Of a DNA stretch of 64,000 nucleotides, positions 9,001 to 16,882 are shown in pieces (positions within the stretch are counted from its first letter, which is position 1; the number at the start of each line of letters is the position of its first letter). Source of the DNA: Bacteroidales bacterium (GTDB taxonomy: Bacteria > Bacteroidota > Bacteroidia > Bacteroidales > JAAYJT01). The translations under genes were made by a program, and so were the position numbers. The notes under the pieces were generated by a model, which was given only the letters and a program-made list of their open reading frames with translations, was not told the origin of the DNA and searched no databases. The stretch is taken from NCBI GenBank assembly GCA_014860575.1, contig JACZJK010000043.1:1-64000 (forward strand), in the 5' to 3' direction.

Positions 9001-9777
9001 ATGCGCGCAATATGGACAGGCTCTATCAGCTTCGGGTTGATAAATATTCCCGTAAAATTATTTTCGGCAGTACAGGAAAGCTACCTGGACCTCGACATGC
9101 TTGACAGTAAAGACCACTCCAATATCAAATACAAAAGGATAAATGAAAGCACGGGTAAAGAAGTAGCTTACGAAAACATTGTGAAGGGTTATAAACTGGA
9201 AGGTGGCTACGTGATTTTAGATGATGAAGATTTTGAAGCAGCCGACGCCGTTAAAACCAAAATGATTGAAATAATAAACTTCGTTGACCAGCAAGAAATA
9301 GATAGTCTCTATTATGAACAGCCTTATTATCTCGAACCACAAAAAGAAGCAATGAAGGCTTATGCCCTGTTGCGTGATGCTTTAGAATCCTCTGGCAAGG
9401 TTGGAGTTACAACATTTGTATTACGAAATAAGGAAAGCCTGGCAATACTAAAACCTTATAAAAATGTGATTGTGCTAAATCGCATACGCTTTAGCCAGGA
9501 GATAAGGGATCCTTCTGATTTAAAGCTACCGCCCGTGTCAAAAACAAAATCCAGGGAAATGGATATGGCTAAAAAACTAGTTGAGCAGTTAACGGAAAAA
9601 TTCAGCATTGAAGCATATAAAGATACTTACACGGCCAAGCTGCTAAAGCGAATTAAGGCAAAATCGAAAGGCAAAAAGATCGCCACTCCAAAAATGAAAG
9701 TCGTGCATAAACAAAGTGATGATTTAATGGAAATGTTGAAAGCAAGTTTATCAGGTAAGAAAAGTAAATCAGCTTAA
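9001..9777 (+). CDS. ku: Ku protein, NHEJ DNA-end binding
   Basis: A 258-residue bacterial Ku that forms a homodimeric ring on broken DNA ends and recruits LigD. The N-terminal signature [20 protein letters not shown] is intact, and the Ku core continues to about residue 220 ([21 protein letters not shown]-like helix, [10 protein letters not shown]). The C-terminal tail is Lys-rich ([20 protein letters not shown]), as is common for the DNA-binding extension. It lies 65 nt after ligD and 4 nt before the decayed endonuclease VIII-like gene, so the three were probably co-transcribed. Confidence 0.97.
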   Translation: MRAIWTGSISFGLINIPVKLFSAVQESYLDLDMLDSKDHSNIKYKRINESTGKEVAYENIVKGYKLEGGYVILDDEDFEAADAVKTKMIEIINFVDQQEIDSLYYEQPYYLEPQKEAMKAYALLRDALESSGKVGVTTFVLRNKESLAILKPYKNVIVLNRIRFSQEIRDPSDLKLPPVSKTKSREMDMAKKLVEQLTEKFSIEAYKDTYTAKLLKRIKAKSKGKKIATPKMKVVHKQSDDLMEMLKASLSGKKSKSA

Positions 9778-9781
9778 AAAC

Positions 9782-10515
9782 ATGCCCGAAGGACCCTCGA
9801 TAATTTTAGTCAAAGAAGCAACTGCAAAATTTGCCGGAAAAAAAATTATTGCTGTTAGTGGCAATAGCAAAATTGACCAGTGTATCTTACTTAATAAAAA
9901 GATAGTTGAGTTTAAAAGCTGGGGAAAGCATTTCCTCATTTGCTTCGACGGACTTACACTAAGGGTGCATTTCTTAATGTTTGGCAGTTGTACCGTAGAT
10001 AAAAAGAAACCCGACAGAGCAATAAGAATAATCTCACTTGTAAAAACGGGGAAATAAATTTGTATACTTGCTCATTGAAATATCTTGAAGGAGACATAAA
10101 CACTTATTATGACTGGAGTGCGGATGTTATGAATGACCACTGGAATAAGAAAAATGCCAGGGTCAAATTAAAAGCTAAAGCTGACCAATTAATTTGTGAT
10201 GAAGTGTTAGATCAAGACATCTTTGCTGGTGTTGGAAACATTATAAAGAATGAAGTTCTTTATCTGGTACGGATACATCCCCTCTCCATTGTGCGTAAAA
10301 TACCAACTGCAAAAAATCAACAAACTCATTGATGAAACGCGTATTTACAGTTTTCAATTTTGAGCTTGGAAAAGAAATTATGAGTTAAAAGCAAATTGGC
10401 TGGCGCATACCAAAAAATCTGCTTAAGATGCGACTCCCCGATCATTAAAAAACACACCGGACTCAAATAACGTCGAAGCTATATCTGTACCAACTGTCAG
10501 ACTTTGTATAACTAA
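9782..10515 (+). pseudogene. Decayed endonuclease VIII / Fpg-family DNA glycosylase gene
   Basis: The catalytic N-terminus MPEGPSI and the SWGKHFL loop are recognisable, but the frame stops at 10057. A one-base shift recovers KNGEINLYTCSLKYLEGD and then the helix-two-turn-helix segment DEVLDQDIFAGVGNIIKNEV up to about 10310. Further shifts recover KINKLIDETRIYSFQF, a stop, then AWKRNYELKANWLAHTKK. A last shift yields the zinc-finger piece KICLRCDSPIIKKHTGLK, a stop, and RRSYICTNCQTLYN ending at 10515. At least three frameshifts and two in-frame stops are needed, so no full product can be made. Family members remove oxidised bases. It sits 4 nt after ku, as the third gene of the repair operon. 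Confidence 0.9.
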
Positions 10516-10567
10516 CTGAATACTACCACATCATCAAGCGCATTTTGTGATTTACCAGAAGTGGAAG

Positions 10568-10606
10568 GTGTGAATCATGCAACATTTTCCAAGAACAATG
10601 TAAGAC
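10568..10606 (+). promoter_or_regulatory. Bipartite stress-promoter motif, copy B (upstream of DUF6799 gene)
   Basis: Box 1 GTGTGAATCATGCAAC starts at 10568, and box 2 ATGTAAGAC is at 10598-10606. The next clear gene begins at 10826, leaving a leader of about 220 nt. The stretch 10516-10825 otherwise holds only a 33-codon open frame (10638-10739) that I do not recognise. Confidence 0.55.
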
Positions 10607-10825
10607 TCTCCGATTTTATACTTATCACCTTTGCAAAATGTATGAATTCAGTACTTTATACAATGGAGGTGGTGATAGATACTTGATCAGTGACTGTGGC
10701 ATATTAGCAACATCGATGCGGAAAATGGAAGCAGTGTGACGACATGTATCCACATCATCCGATAATTAAAATGATAGAGCAGATGAATAAGTTAAAAACA
10801 TTAATAATCTTTAATTAAATCAAAA

Positions 10826-11236
10826 ATGAAAAAAATAATCTTCGTACTTGCAGCGATTGCAATCACCGTTGGTGCTTACGCGCAAACCGATTCAACAAAT
10901 AGAAAAATGAGTCCGCGGGAACCTGTCAACAACCATCATCAAAGCATGCAAAACAATCCCGTTAACGCATCACATCCCGATGGTGTCCTGATGCAAAATG
11001 GTAAATTGATGAGGGTGCAAAATGGTAAAATGACCATCCTGCATGATAATGATATGACCATGAGCAACGGAACAAGAATAATGAGCGATGGGTATTATAT
11101 TCAAAAAGACGGCACGAAATTGATGATAAAGGAAGGTCAACATATGGATATGGCAGGTAACCTGATCTTCCTCAAAACAAATAAAGATAAAAACATGTAC
11201 CTCGTTCCCGATAGCATTAAAAACAAAAAATTCTAA
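10826..11236 (+). CDS. Exported DUF6799-like small repeat protein
   Basis: A 136-residue protein with a clear signal peptide (MKKIIFVLAAIAITVGAYAQ, cleavage expected after AYA). The mature part contains short Met/Asp/Gly-rich repeats of the type DGVLMQNGKLM, VQNGKMTIL, NDMTMSNGTRIM and DGTKLMIKEGQHM, the pattern of the DUF6799 family seen in Bacteroidota. Function is unknown; the repeats resemble short beta-hairpins. It is expected to be periplasmic or surface-associated. Copy B of the shared stress motif lies upstream, which suggests stress-linked expression. Confidence 0.75.
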   Translation: MKKIIFVLAAIAITVGAYAQTDSTNRKMSPREPVNNHHQSMQNNPVNASHPDGVLMQNGKLMRVQNGKMTILHDNDMTMSNGTRIMSDGYYIQKDGTKLMIKEGQHMDMAGNLIFLKTNKDKNMYLVPDSIKNKKF

Positions 11237-11297
11237 AAGGCACGGCTTACCGGCCTCAGTTCATTTACTAATTATTTACAATTTATATTTAAACAAA

Positions 11298-11981
11298 ATG
11301 ACAGTATATCATAATCAAAATCAAGATCATTCAGACGATATCAACAAAGATCAACTGGTAGACGAGATCAATCAACATCATCCAGAGGAGGAACTTCACG
11401 ATCAACTTCAAGACGAGAACAACTATAATAATCCAGACGAGAACCTGGACCAGCACAGAACCTCAGACCGTGGCATGCTAACAGGTATGTTTCGTGATCG
11501 TGAAAGCACAGAACATGCTTACAATACATTACAGGAAAGAGGTTACACAAAAGACGACATCAATTTAGTTATGTCAGACGATACGCGCAAAAACCATTTT
11601 TCAGGTGATGATGTCAAAGAAACCGAAATTGGAACCAAAGCTGCGGAAGGTGCTGGAAAAGGTTCAGCTATTGGCGGCACCGTTGGAGCAATTGCAGGAG
11701 TTATAGCCGCAATCGGAACAAGTTTGGTGATACCAGGGCTTGGAATTATTATAGCCGGACCCATTGCTGCCGGCTTAGCAGGTGCGGGTGCAGGCGGTAT
11801 TACCGGCGGAGTAATCGGAGCTCTCGTAGGTTCAGGAATTCCTGAAGCGCGCGCTCAGTTATATGAATCAGGAATCAAAAACGGACAAATTGTTATAGGA
11901 GTAAATCCCCGTAATGATGAAGATGCTGAATACTTTGAAGAAAACTGGCGCTCAAACAATGCCGAAGAAATTCACAGGTAG
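11298..11981 (+). CDS. General stress protein with glycine-zipper membrane segment
   Basis: 227 residues. The first about 50 are very acidic and Gln/Asn-rich (a run of Asp/Glu/His/Asn). Then comes a GMFRDRESTEHAYNTLQERGY segment like the start of the YflT/GSP17M general-stress family. A long Gly/Ala/Ile-rich hydrophobic stretch (about 110-180, GKGSAIGGTVGAIAG, GAGAGGITGGVIGAL) forms glycine-zipper membrane helices. The C-terminus (ARAQLYESGIKNGQIVIGV) again matches this family. Probably inserted in or attached to the inner membrane. A hairpin followed by T residues at 12002-12031 probably ends its transcript. Confidence 0.7.
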   Translation: MTVYHNQNQDHSDDINKDQLVDEINQHHPEEELHDQLQDENNYNNPDENLDQHRTSDRGMLTGMFRDRESTEHAYNTLQERGYTKDDINLVMSDDTRKNHFSGDDVKETEIGTKAAEGAGKGSAIGGTVGAIAGVIAAIGTSLVIPGLGIIIAGPIAAGLAGAGAGGITGGVIGALVGSGIPEARAQLYESGIKNGQIVIGVNPRNDEDAEYFEENWRSNNAEEIHR

Positions 11982-12001
11982 AATTAAAATTATAATAAAA
12001 C

Positions 12002-12031
12002 ACGGAATGACAATGAAGGCCATTCCGTTTT
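12002..12031 (+). terminator. Probable rho-independent terminator
   Basis: ACGGAATG (12002-12009) pairs with CATTCCGT (12021-12028) around an 11-nt loop, and a TTTT run closes the 3' side. It lies 20 nt after the stop of the glycine-zipper stress gene and before the DUF4142 gene. Confidence 0.6.
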
Positions 12032-12075
12032 CAAACAAAATGAAAAATAATAGTTAAACAAAAAAATAAAACAAC

Positions 12076-12681
12076 ATGAGAAAGACAAATTATATTAAAG
12101 GAGCATTGCTTCAGGTAACATTCGTTGCCACGATCTTACTCGTTGCCTCATGCGGCTTTAACCAGCAAACGGAGGATACCAAAGATATTGCCGAAGAACA
12201 AAACGAAGAAAAATTTGATAACAATAAGCAAGAAAATGACGCACAGTTCCTTGTTAACGCTGCCGAAATCAACCTCGAAGAAATTCAGTTAGGACAACTG
12301 GCTCAGCAAAAAGGAAGCACAACTCAAGTTAAGGAATTGGGAAAAATGATGGAAGATGCGCACACTAAATCGCTTAATGATATAGCTGCACTTGCTAAAA
12401 GTAAAATGATAAGCATTCCAACCTCAGCAACCAATGATGCCAAGGATACTTACACAAAACTAAATGATAAATCAGGAAATGATTTCGACAATGCGTATGT
12501 TGATCTGATGGTAAGCAAACACAAAGATGCAATTGACACTTACAACAAAGCATCCACAGACGGCTACGATTCAGAAATTAAGAATTGGGCAACAACTTCA
12601 TTGGTTGAACTGCGTAAACATCTTGATCACTCAGTTAACCTACAAAACAATTTAACAGCACATACTTCACAAAAAAATTAA
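12076..12681 (+). CDS. DUF4142 lipoprotein
   Basis: 201 residues. The N-terminus ends in a lipobox-like VASC (Cys26), followed by an acidic linker, so a membrane-anchored lipoprotein is likely. The rest is an all-helical DUF4142 domain: DAQFLVNAAEINLEEIQLGQLAQQ, VKELGKMMEDAHTKSLNDIAALAK, and YVDLMVSKHKDAIDTYNKAS. The fold is a ferritin-like four-helix bundle by family knowledge; the physiological role is unknown. Such proteins often occur with catalases and stress proteins, and here the next open frame (6 nt on) is a manganese-catalase remnant. Confidence 0.82.
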   Translation: MRKTNYIKGALLQVTFVATILLVASCGFNQQTEDTKDIAEEQNEEKFDNNKQENDAQFLVNAAEINLEEIQLGQLAQQKGSTTQVKELGKMMEDAHTKSLNDIAALAKSKMISIPTSATNDAKDTYTKLNDKSGNDFDNAYVDLMVSKHKDAIDTYNKASTDGYDSEIKNWATTSLVELRKHLDHSVNLQNNLTAHTSQKN

Positions 12682-12687
12682 GAGCCC

Positions 12688-12810
12688 ATGTTTCATCACA
12701 TAAAAGAATTACAGTTCAACGCAAGGGTTTCCAAACCTGATGTGCGTTTTGCAAAACTTCTGTTAGAGCAGTTTGGCGGACACAATGGAGATAGATTACC
12801 AGCGGAGTAA
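12688..12810 (+). pseudogene. 5' remnant of a manganese catalase gene
   Basis: A 40-codon frame starting 6 nt after the DUF4142 gene. Its first about 30 residues (MFHHIKELQFNARVSKPD, then FAKLLLEQFGG) match the conserved N-terminus of the di-manganese catalase family, which normally continues for more than 200 residues. Here the frame changes to HNGDRLPAE and stops at 12810, just where the metal-binding helices should begin. In the next frame an open stretch runs to 12848, but I cannot assign it with confidence. All metal ligands are missing, so no catalase can be made. An internal deletion is the simplest explanation. Confidence 0.7.
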
Positions 12811-12860
12811 AAGAGCCATTTAATAAAACGCAGATCAGGAAAAAATAAAACTCACACACA

Positions 12861-12980
12861 ATGAACAAGATATTCAGGGCATTGATAGCAGGTTACGGCG
12901 CAAAAAAATTAGGCGGTGGCTGTTTAGGAACTATTGTAGTATTCATAATTATCTGGGTTGTGCTTGGACAATGCAGTTAG
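12861..12980 (+). CDS. Small single-pass membrane protein
   Basis: A 39-residue frame with ATG at 12861 and stop at 12978-12980. It begins MNKIFRALIAGYGAKKLGGG, followed by Cys and a hydrophobic helix TIVVFIIIWVVLG. The layout (short basic N-terminus, Gly-rich turn, one transmembrane helix) is typical of small Bacteroidota membrane proteins. I recall similar sequences but cannot name a family. Its position between stress genes suggests a role in the envelope response. Confidence 0.55.
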   Translation: MNKIFRALIAGYGAKKLGGGCLGTIVVFIIIWVVLGQCS

Positions 12981-13045
12981 CTCAATGCCCGGAAACAGGT
13001 TACATATGTTTAATTAAAAATTCAATCAATATGAGGGCATAAGCA

Positions 13046-13687
13046 ATGAGAACGCCAAAACATATTGGAATAATACCCGACGGGAACAGGAGATGGGCTG
13101 AAGAGAAAAAAATGACCAAAGAAAAGGGTTATGAGAATGGCTTGGATCCTGGCTTAGCACTTTTTAAGTTATGCAAAGAGGTTGGAATTAAAGAAGTAAC
13201 CTATTATGGATTTACTACTGATAATGTTAAAAGGCCGGTAAAACAGCGTGAAGCCTTCACCAAAGCCTGTGTAAATGCAGTAAATATTTTGTCCAAAGAA
13301 GAAGCTGAATTATTGGTTGTTGGAGATTTTGAATCGCCGATGTTTCCCAAAGAGTTGAGCAAATTTACCACACGACATACCTTTGGAAAGGGAGGTATCA
13401 AAGTAAATTTTTTAGTTAACTACGGTTGGGAATGGGACTTAAACAATTTAAAACTGGCTGATTCTGCTCAAAAAAACATCACCAGTAATATTAAATCCTT
13501 TGATGTATCCAGAATAGATCTGATTATACGTTGGGGTGGCCGACGCCGCTTAAGTGGTTTTCTGCCGGTACAATCTATTTATTCAGATTTCTATGTGTTG
13601 GATGATTATTGGCCCAATTTTAATCCAGATCATTTTTACAACGCATTAAAGTGGTACAACGATCAGGATGTTACACTGGGAGGATGA
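13046..13687 (+). CDS. Divergent cis-prenyltransferase (undecaprenyl diphosphate synthase-like)
   Basis: 213 residues, shorter than the usual about 245 of UppS. The catalytic Asp12 is present in IIPDGNRRWA, but the usual GNGRWA is GNRRWA. The conserved GHxxG is replaced by KGYENG, and the SENWxRP loop is reduced to TTDNVKRP. The C-terminal signature is kept in altered form as DLIIRWGGRRRLSGFLPVQS, then YSDFYV. The family joins isoprene units in cis to make polyprenyl carriers at the membrane. Given the missing His and the stress-island context, this is probably a specialised paralogue rather than the housekeeping enzyme. The ATG at 13046 fits the conserved N-terminus. Confidence 0.78.
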   Translation: MRTPKHIGIIPDGNRRWAEEKKMTKEKGYENGLDPGLALFKLCKEVGIKEVTYYGFTTDNVKRPVKQREAFTKACVNAVNILSKEEAELLVVGDFESPMFPKELSKFTTRHTFGKGGIKVNFLVNYGWEWDLNNLKLADSAQKNITSNIKSFDVSRIDLIIRWGGRRRLSGFLPVQSIYSDFYVLDDYWPNFNPDHFYNALKWYNDQDVTLGG

Positions 13688-13738
13688 TAAGAATTGAATT
13701 TTTTGTGCAACGAACTGATTAATTTTAAAAGGGTTAAT

Positions 13739-13777
13739 ATGTGATTTATGCAACCTTTTACAAAAATTATGTAACAC
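13739..13777 (+). promoter_or_regulatory. Bipartite stress-promoter motif, copy C (upstream of 13841 gene)
   Basis: Box 1 ATGTGATTTATGCAAC starts at 13739, and box 2 ATGTAACAC is at 13769-13777, exactly 30 nt on. The gene start is 64 nt further, a distance similar to copy D. Confidence 0.55.
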
Positions 13778-13840
13778 TTATTACTTTAAAGGTCATGAAC
13801 TTTGTCTTTTCAATATATTCATTACTTATAATAAATTATT

Positions 13841-14443
13841 ATGGCAGAAATTAAAATTGAACAAAAAAAACAGGGTTGGCTGTGGATAATCGCAGGCCTT
13901 GTCGTTGCAGCATTGCTTATTTATTTCCTCGTATTTCATGATAGCGACAGAAATACAGAGGCAGTATCTGACGCAGATTATATCAGCAATACGAACGAAC
14001 CTGCCCCTTCAGGGGTAAATGGTGATAACGGCGCTGTTGCAACTTATGTAACTTTTGTAGAAAACAATAAGGAAAACATGGGGCTACACCATGATTATAC
14101 AAATGAAGCCTTATTAAAACTAATTGAGGCTACCAATGCCAAGGCCAATGAGGTTGGATATGAAGTTCGGGCAGATATGGAAACCGTAAAGGAATATGCA
14201 AACAGAATTACCAACGACTCTCATGAAACAACACATGCGGATAATATCAGAAAGGCGGCTGATATTTTAAGCGATGTATTGCAAAACATACAACAGGCAG
14301 AATATCCAGATTTGGCAGATGACGTTGAGGAACTAAAGAGCGCATCAACCTCAATAAAACCGGGAGTACTGGTGCTTGATCAAAAGGATGCTGTTAAGCA
14401 TTACTTTGCAGAAGCTTCTGACCTTCTTCAAAAAATGAATTGA
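13841..14443 (+). CDS. Membrane-anchored protein of unknown function
   Basis: 200 residues: a short Lys-rich cytoplasmic start, one transmembrane helix (WLWIIAGLVVAALLIYFLVF, about 14-33), an Asp/Asn/Pro-rich linker, then a helical domain of about 130 residues (NNKENMGLHHDYTNEALLKL, DMETVKEYANRI, THADNIRKAADILSDVL). It is predicted to be anchored in the inner membrane with the helical part outside. I do not recognise a family; the bundle is reminiscent of DUF4142-like proteins without a clear match. The next gene (PRC-barrel) starts 23 nt on, so the two probably form an operon driven by motif copy C. Confidence 0.7.
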   Translation: MAEIKIEQKKQGWLWIIAGLVVAALLIYFLVFHDSDRNTEAVSDADYISNTNEPAPSGVNGDNGAVATYVTFVENNKENMGLHHDYTNEALLKLIEATNAKANEVGYEVRADMETVKEYANRITNDSHETTHADNIRKAADILSDVLQNIQQAEYPDLADDVEELKSASTSIKPGVLVLDQKDAVKHYFAEASDLLQKMN

Positions 14444-14465
14444 TTAATCTCAAAAAATTAAAATT

Positions 14466-14990
14466 ATGACAGATACAAATAAAAATCTTTTTAATCTGGA
14501 CGAATTATCCGGTTATAAAGTGGCCGAAAATTACCACGATGTAAGAGGCTGGGATGTAAAAGATGCAAACAACCGCACCATTGGCAAAGTAGATCATCTG
14601 CTGGTAAATAAAGCTGCCGAACGTGTGGTTTATCTCGATGTTGAAGTTGATAAATCGTTGATTGAGAATGAGCATAATACATATCAAAATCCTGCAAGCG
14701 AGGGTGTGCATGAATTTTTAAACAAGGATGGGGAAAATCACTTGATTATCCCAATAGGAATGGCAGTTATAAATGAGGATAATAAAGTGGTGAATACCAA
14801 CCAGATTGATAGTTCAACTTTTGCGAAAACCAAACGGTTCAGAAAGGGAGATGATCTTGATTTTAATTATGAATTAGATGTGGTTCGCCATTACAGGGGA
14901 GATAAAACAATACAGAACTCGAATGATGCTGACGGATTTTATGACCGCGAAGAGTTCAACAATTCATTTCAGAAGAGAGATGAGAAATAA
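14466..14990 (+). CDS. PRC-barrel domain protein
   Basis: 174 residues. Residues about 10-110 form a PRC-barrel: GYKVAENYHDVRGWDVKDANN, RTIGKVDHLLVNK, ERVVYLDVEVDKSL, and later NHLIIPIGMAVI. PRC-barrels occur in photosynthetic reaction-centre H subunits, RimM and many stress-induced proteins of unknown role. There is no signal peptide or membrane helix, so it is likely cytoplasmic. The C-terminal 60 residues are charged. It is the second gene after the membrane-anchored orphan. Confidence 0.8.
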   Translation: MTDTNKNLFNLDELSGYKVAENYHDVRGWDVKDANNRTIGKVDHLLVNKAAERVVYLDVEVDKSLIENEHNTYQNPASEGVHEFLNKDGENHLIIPIGMAVINEDNKVVNTNQIDSSTFAKTKRFRKGDDLDFNYELDVVRHYRGDKTIQNSNDADGFYDREEFNNSFQKRDEK

Positions 14991-15117
14991 AACATCCCGG
15001 AAGTACTTGCAAAAGAACTGATTCACCTGCACTGACGCGATATACCATGCCCCGCATCACTTTGAAGGTAAACTGTAAAACATTATAACAAAACCAACAC
15101 TTATTAAATATATAAGT

Positions 15118-16593
15118 ATGTCAACTTCTAATGGTGTAATGATGCAGTACTTCCACTGGTACACTCCTGCTGATGGGGAGTTGTGGAAACAATTGGCAGA
15201 AAATGCCAAAACCCTGGCTGAAGCCGGAATAACTGCTATGTGGTTGCCACCAGCATATAAAGGAGCCGCGGGAGGACTTGATGTTGGTTATAGTGTATAT
15301 GATCTCTTTGACCTTGGTGAGTTTGATCAGAAAGGATCTGTACGTACTAAATACGGTACGCGTGAGGAATACCTGGCTGCAATTAAAGCTGCACAAAATG
15401 CCGGCATGCAGGTTTATGCCGATGTAGTTTTTAATCATAGGCTTGGTGCCGATGAGTCCGAAAAGCTAAATGCCACCCCTATCAATCCTCAGAACCGGCA
15501 CGAAGCCATTGGCGATTCACAAACCATAGAAGCATGGACTCATTTTAAATTTCCTGGCCGAAATAACAAATACTCGGAATTAAAGTGGCATTGGTGGCAT
15601 TTTAACGCGGTGGACCACAACGCGCTGGATGATAACACCGATGCCATTTATCTTTTCGAGGGGAAATCATTTGATGAAAGTGTGGACCTTGACAAGGGGA
15701 ATTTTGATTACCTGCTGGGTTGCAATCTTGATCTCAATAATCCCGACGTGCAAAAGGAACTTTTTTACTGGGGTGAATGGTATATAGAAACTACAGGTGT
15801 AGATGGCTTTCGTTTTGACGCAACCAAGCACGTTAAATCCAAATTTTTTCTCGACTGGCTGGACCATGTTCGTAAACACAGCGGCCGCGATCTGTTTGCA
15901 GTTGGCGAGTACTGGTCGGGTAATAACTCGGCCTTAGAACATTTTATTGGAGCAACTGACGGGAATATGATGCTCTTTGATGTGAACCTGCATTATAATT
16001 TTGCGCGTGCTGGCAAAGAAGGTAGAAACTTTAACATGCAAACAATTTTCGACAGTGCCCTTGTTACAGATCACCCCACCTTTGCCGTAACATTTGTTAG
16101 CAGCCATGATACCCAGGCATTACAATCCCTCGAATCAGTAGTTGAAGCATGGTTCAAACCTATTGCTTATGCACTGATACTTTTACGAAGAGATGGATAT
16201 CCCTGTGTTTTCGCGGCTGATTATTATGGGGCACACTATATAGATACCGGCAGAGATGGAAATGAATATGAGATCTGGAAAGATTCTCATCAATGGTTAA
16301 TTGACCAGTTCTTATTTGTTCGAAAGGAATATGCATACAATGATCAGTACGATTATTTGGATCATCCAAACTGTATTGGCTGGACACGAATGGGAAAAGA
16401 AGGTGAACAGCGTGGAATGGCTGTCTTAATCAGCAATGGAGATGATGGCGTAAAGTATATGGAAACAGGCTCTCCTGAAACAACTTATGTTGATATTACT
16501 AAACAAATAGATGGCACGGTAACTACCAATGGGGATGGATGGGGAGAGTTCCGCTGCAAAGGCGGTTCTGTTTCTGTGTGGATTCCTGAATAA
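15118..16593 (+). CDS. Cytoplasmic GH13 alpha-amylase
   Basis: A 491-residue enzyme of the liquefying AmyS-like GH13 type: GVMMQYFHWY at the start, DVVFNHRLGADE, and the catalytic triad Asp234 (GFRFDATKHV), Glu264 (VGEYWSG) and Asp331 (SSHDTQ). There is no signal peptide, so it should cut maltodextrins or glycogen inside the cell. It ends with a short C-terminal beta domain. It lies between the stress island and the LacI-regulated sus genes; its own promoter was not identified. The dinucleotide/codon style looks like that of its neighbours by eye. Confidence 0.93.
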   Translation: MSTSNGVMMQYFHWYTPADGELWKQLAENAKTLAEAGITAMWLPPAYKGAAGGLDVGYSVYDLFDLGEFDQKGSVRTKYGTREEYLAAIKAAQNAGMQVYADVVFNHRLGADESEKLNATPINPQNRHEAIGDSQTIEAWTHFKFPGRNNKYSELKWHWWHFNAVDHNALDDNTDAIYLFEGKSFDESVDLDKGNFDYLLGCNLDLNNPDVQKELFYWGEWYIETTGVDGFRFDATKHVKSKFFLDWLDHVRKHSGRDLFAVGEYWSGNNSALEHFIGATDGNMMLFDVNLHYNFARAGKEGRNFNMQTIFDSALVTDHPTFAVTFVSSHDTQALQSLESVVEAWFKPIAYALILLRRDGYPCVFAADYYGAHYIDTGRDGNEYEIWKDSHQWLIDQFLFVRKEYAYNDQYDYLDHPNCIGWTRMGKEGEQRGMAVLISNGDDGVKYMETGSPETTYVDITKQIDGTVTTNGDGWGEFRCKGGSVSVWIPE

Positions 16594-16744
16594 AATACAA
16601 TTAAGCCAGTGGATCTGGATAAGTAAAGTATTCGTATTTCCAGCTTACCAATAATGTCTGAACTCAATATCGCCCTGGCCGACCATTGGTGCAGTAGGTA
16701 AGCTGCCCCACCAAGCGCAAGCTGTAGGAAGGCTTCTCACATTA

Positions 16745-16835
16745 AGAGGCTTTCTCTAAAGGTCAAATCTAGTCATACTGATCTAACGCGGCTGATCAGT
16801 ATGAAAAAAAAGTAAACTCCGAGGTTTTGAGACAG
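16745..16835. mobile_element. Palindromic MITE-like repeat element, copy 2
   Basis: Begins AGAGGCTTTCTC and ends GTTTTGAGACAG. In the middle a perfect 11-bp inverted repeat (TCATACTGATC at 16773-16783, its complement at 16794-16804) surrounds a 10-nt loop. Compared with 42966-43091 in reverse orientation, both share AGAGGCTnTCTC, GGTCAAATCTnGTCATnCTGA, a T/A-rich tract, AGTAAACTC and GTTTGAGACA in the same order. No transposase is present. It occupies most of the gap between the cytoplasmic amylase and the LacI gene; 16594-16744 shows nothing else I can name. Confidence 0.6.
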
Positions 16836-16882
16836 TTTCCAGGTTTACTTCGTTCGTCTGGTTCGCTTATTTCTTTTTTTCT

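Noticed and set aside
10638-10739. 33-codon frame downstream of stress motif copy B
   Set aside because: A start and stop exist, but there is no similarity or helix pattern to support it.
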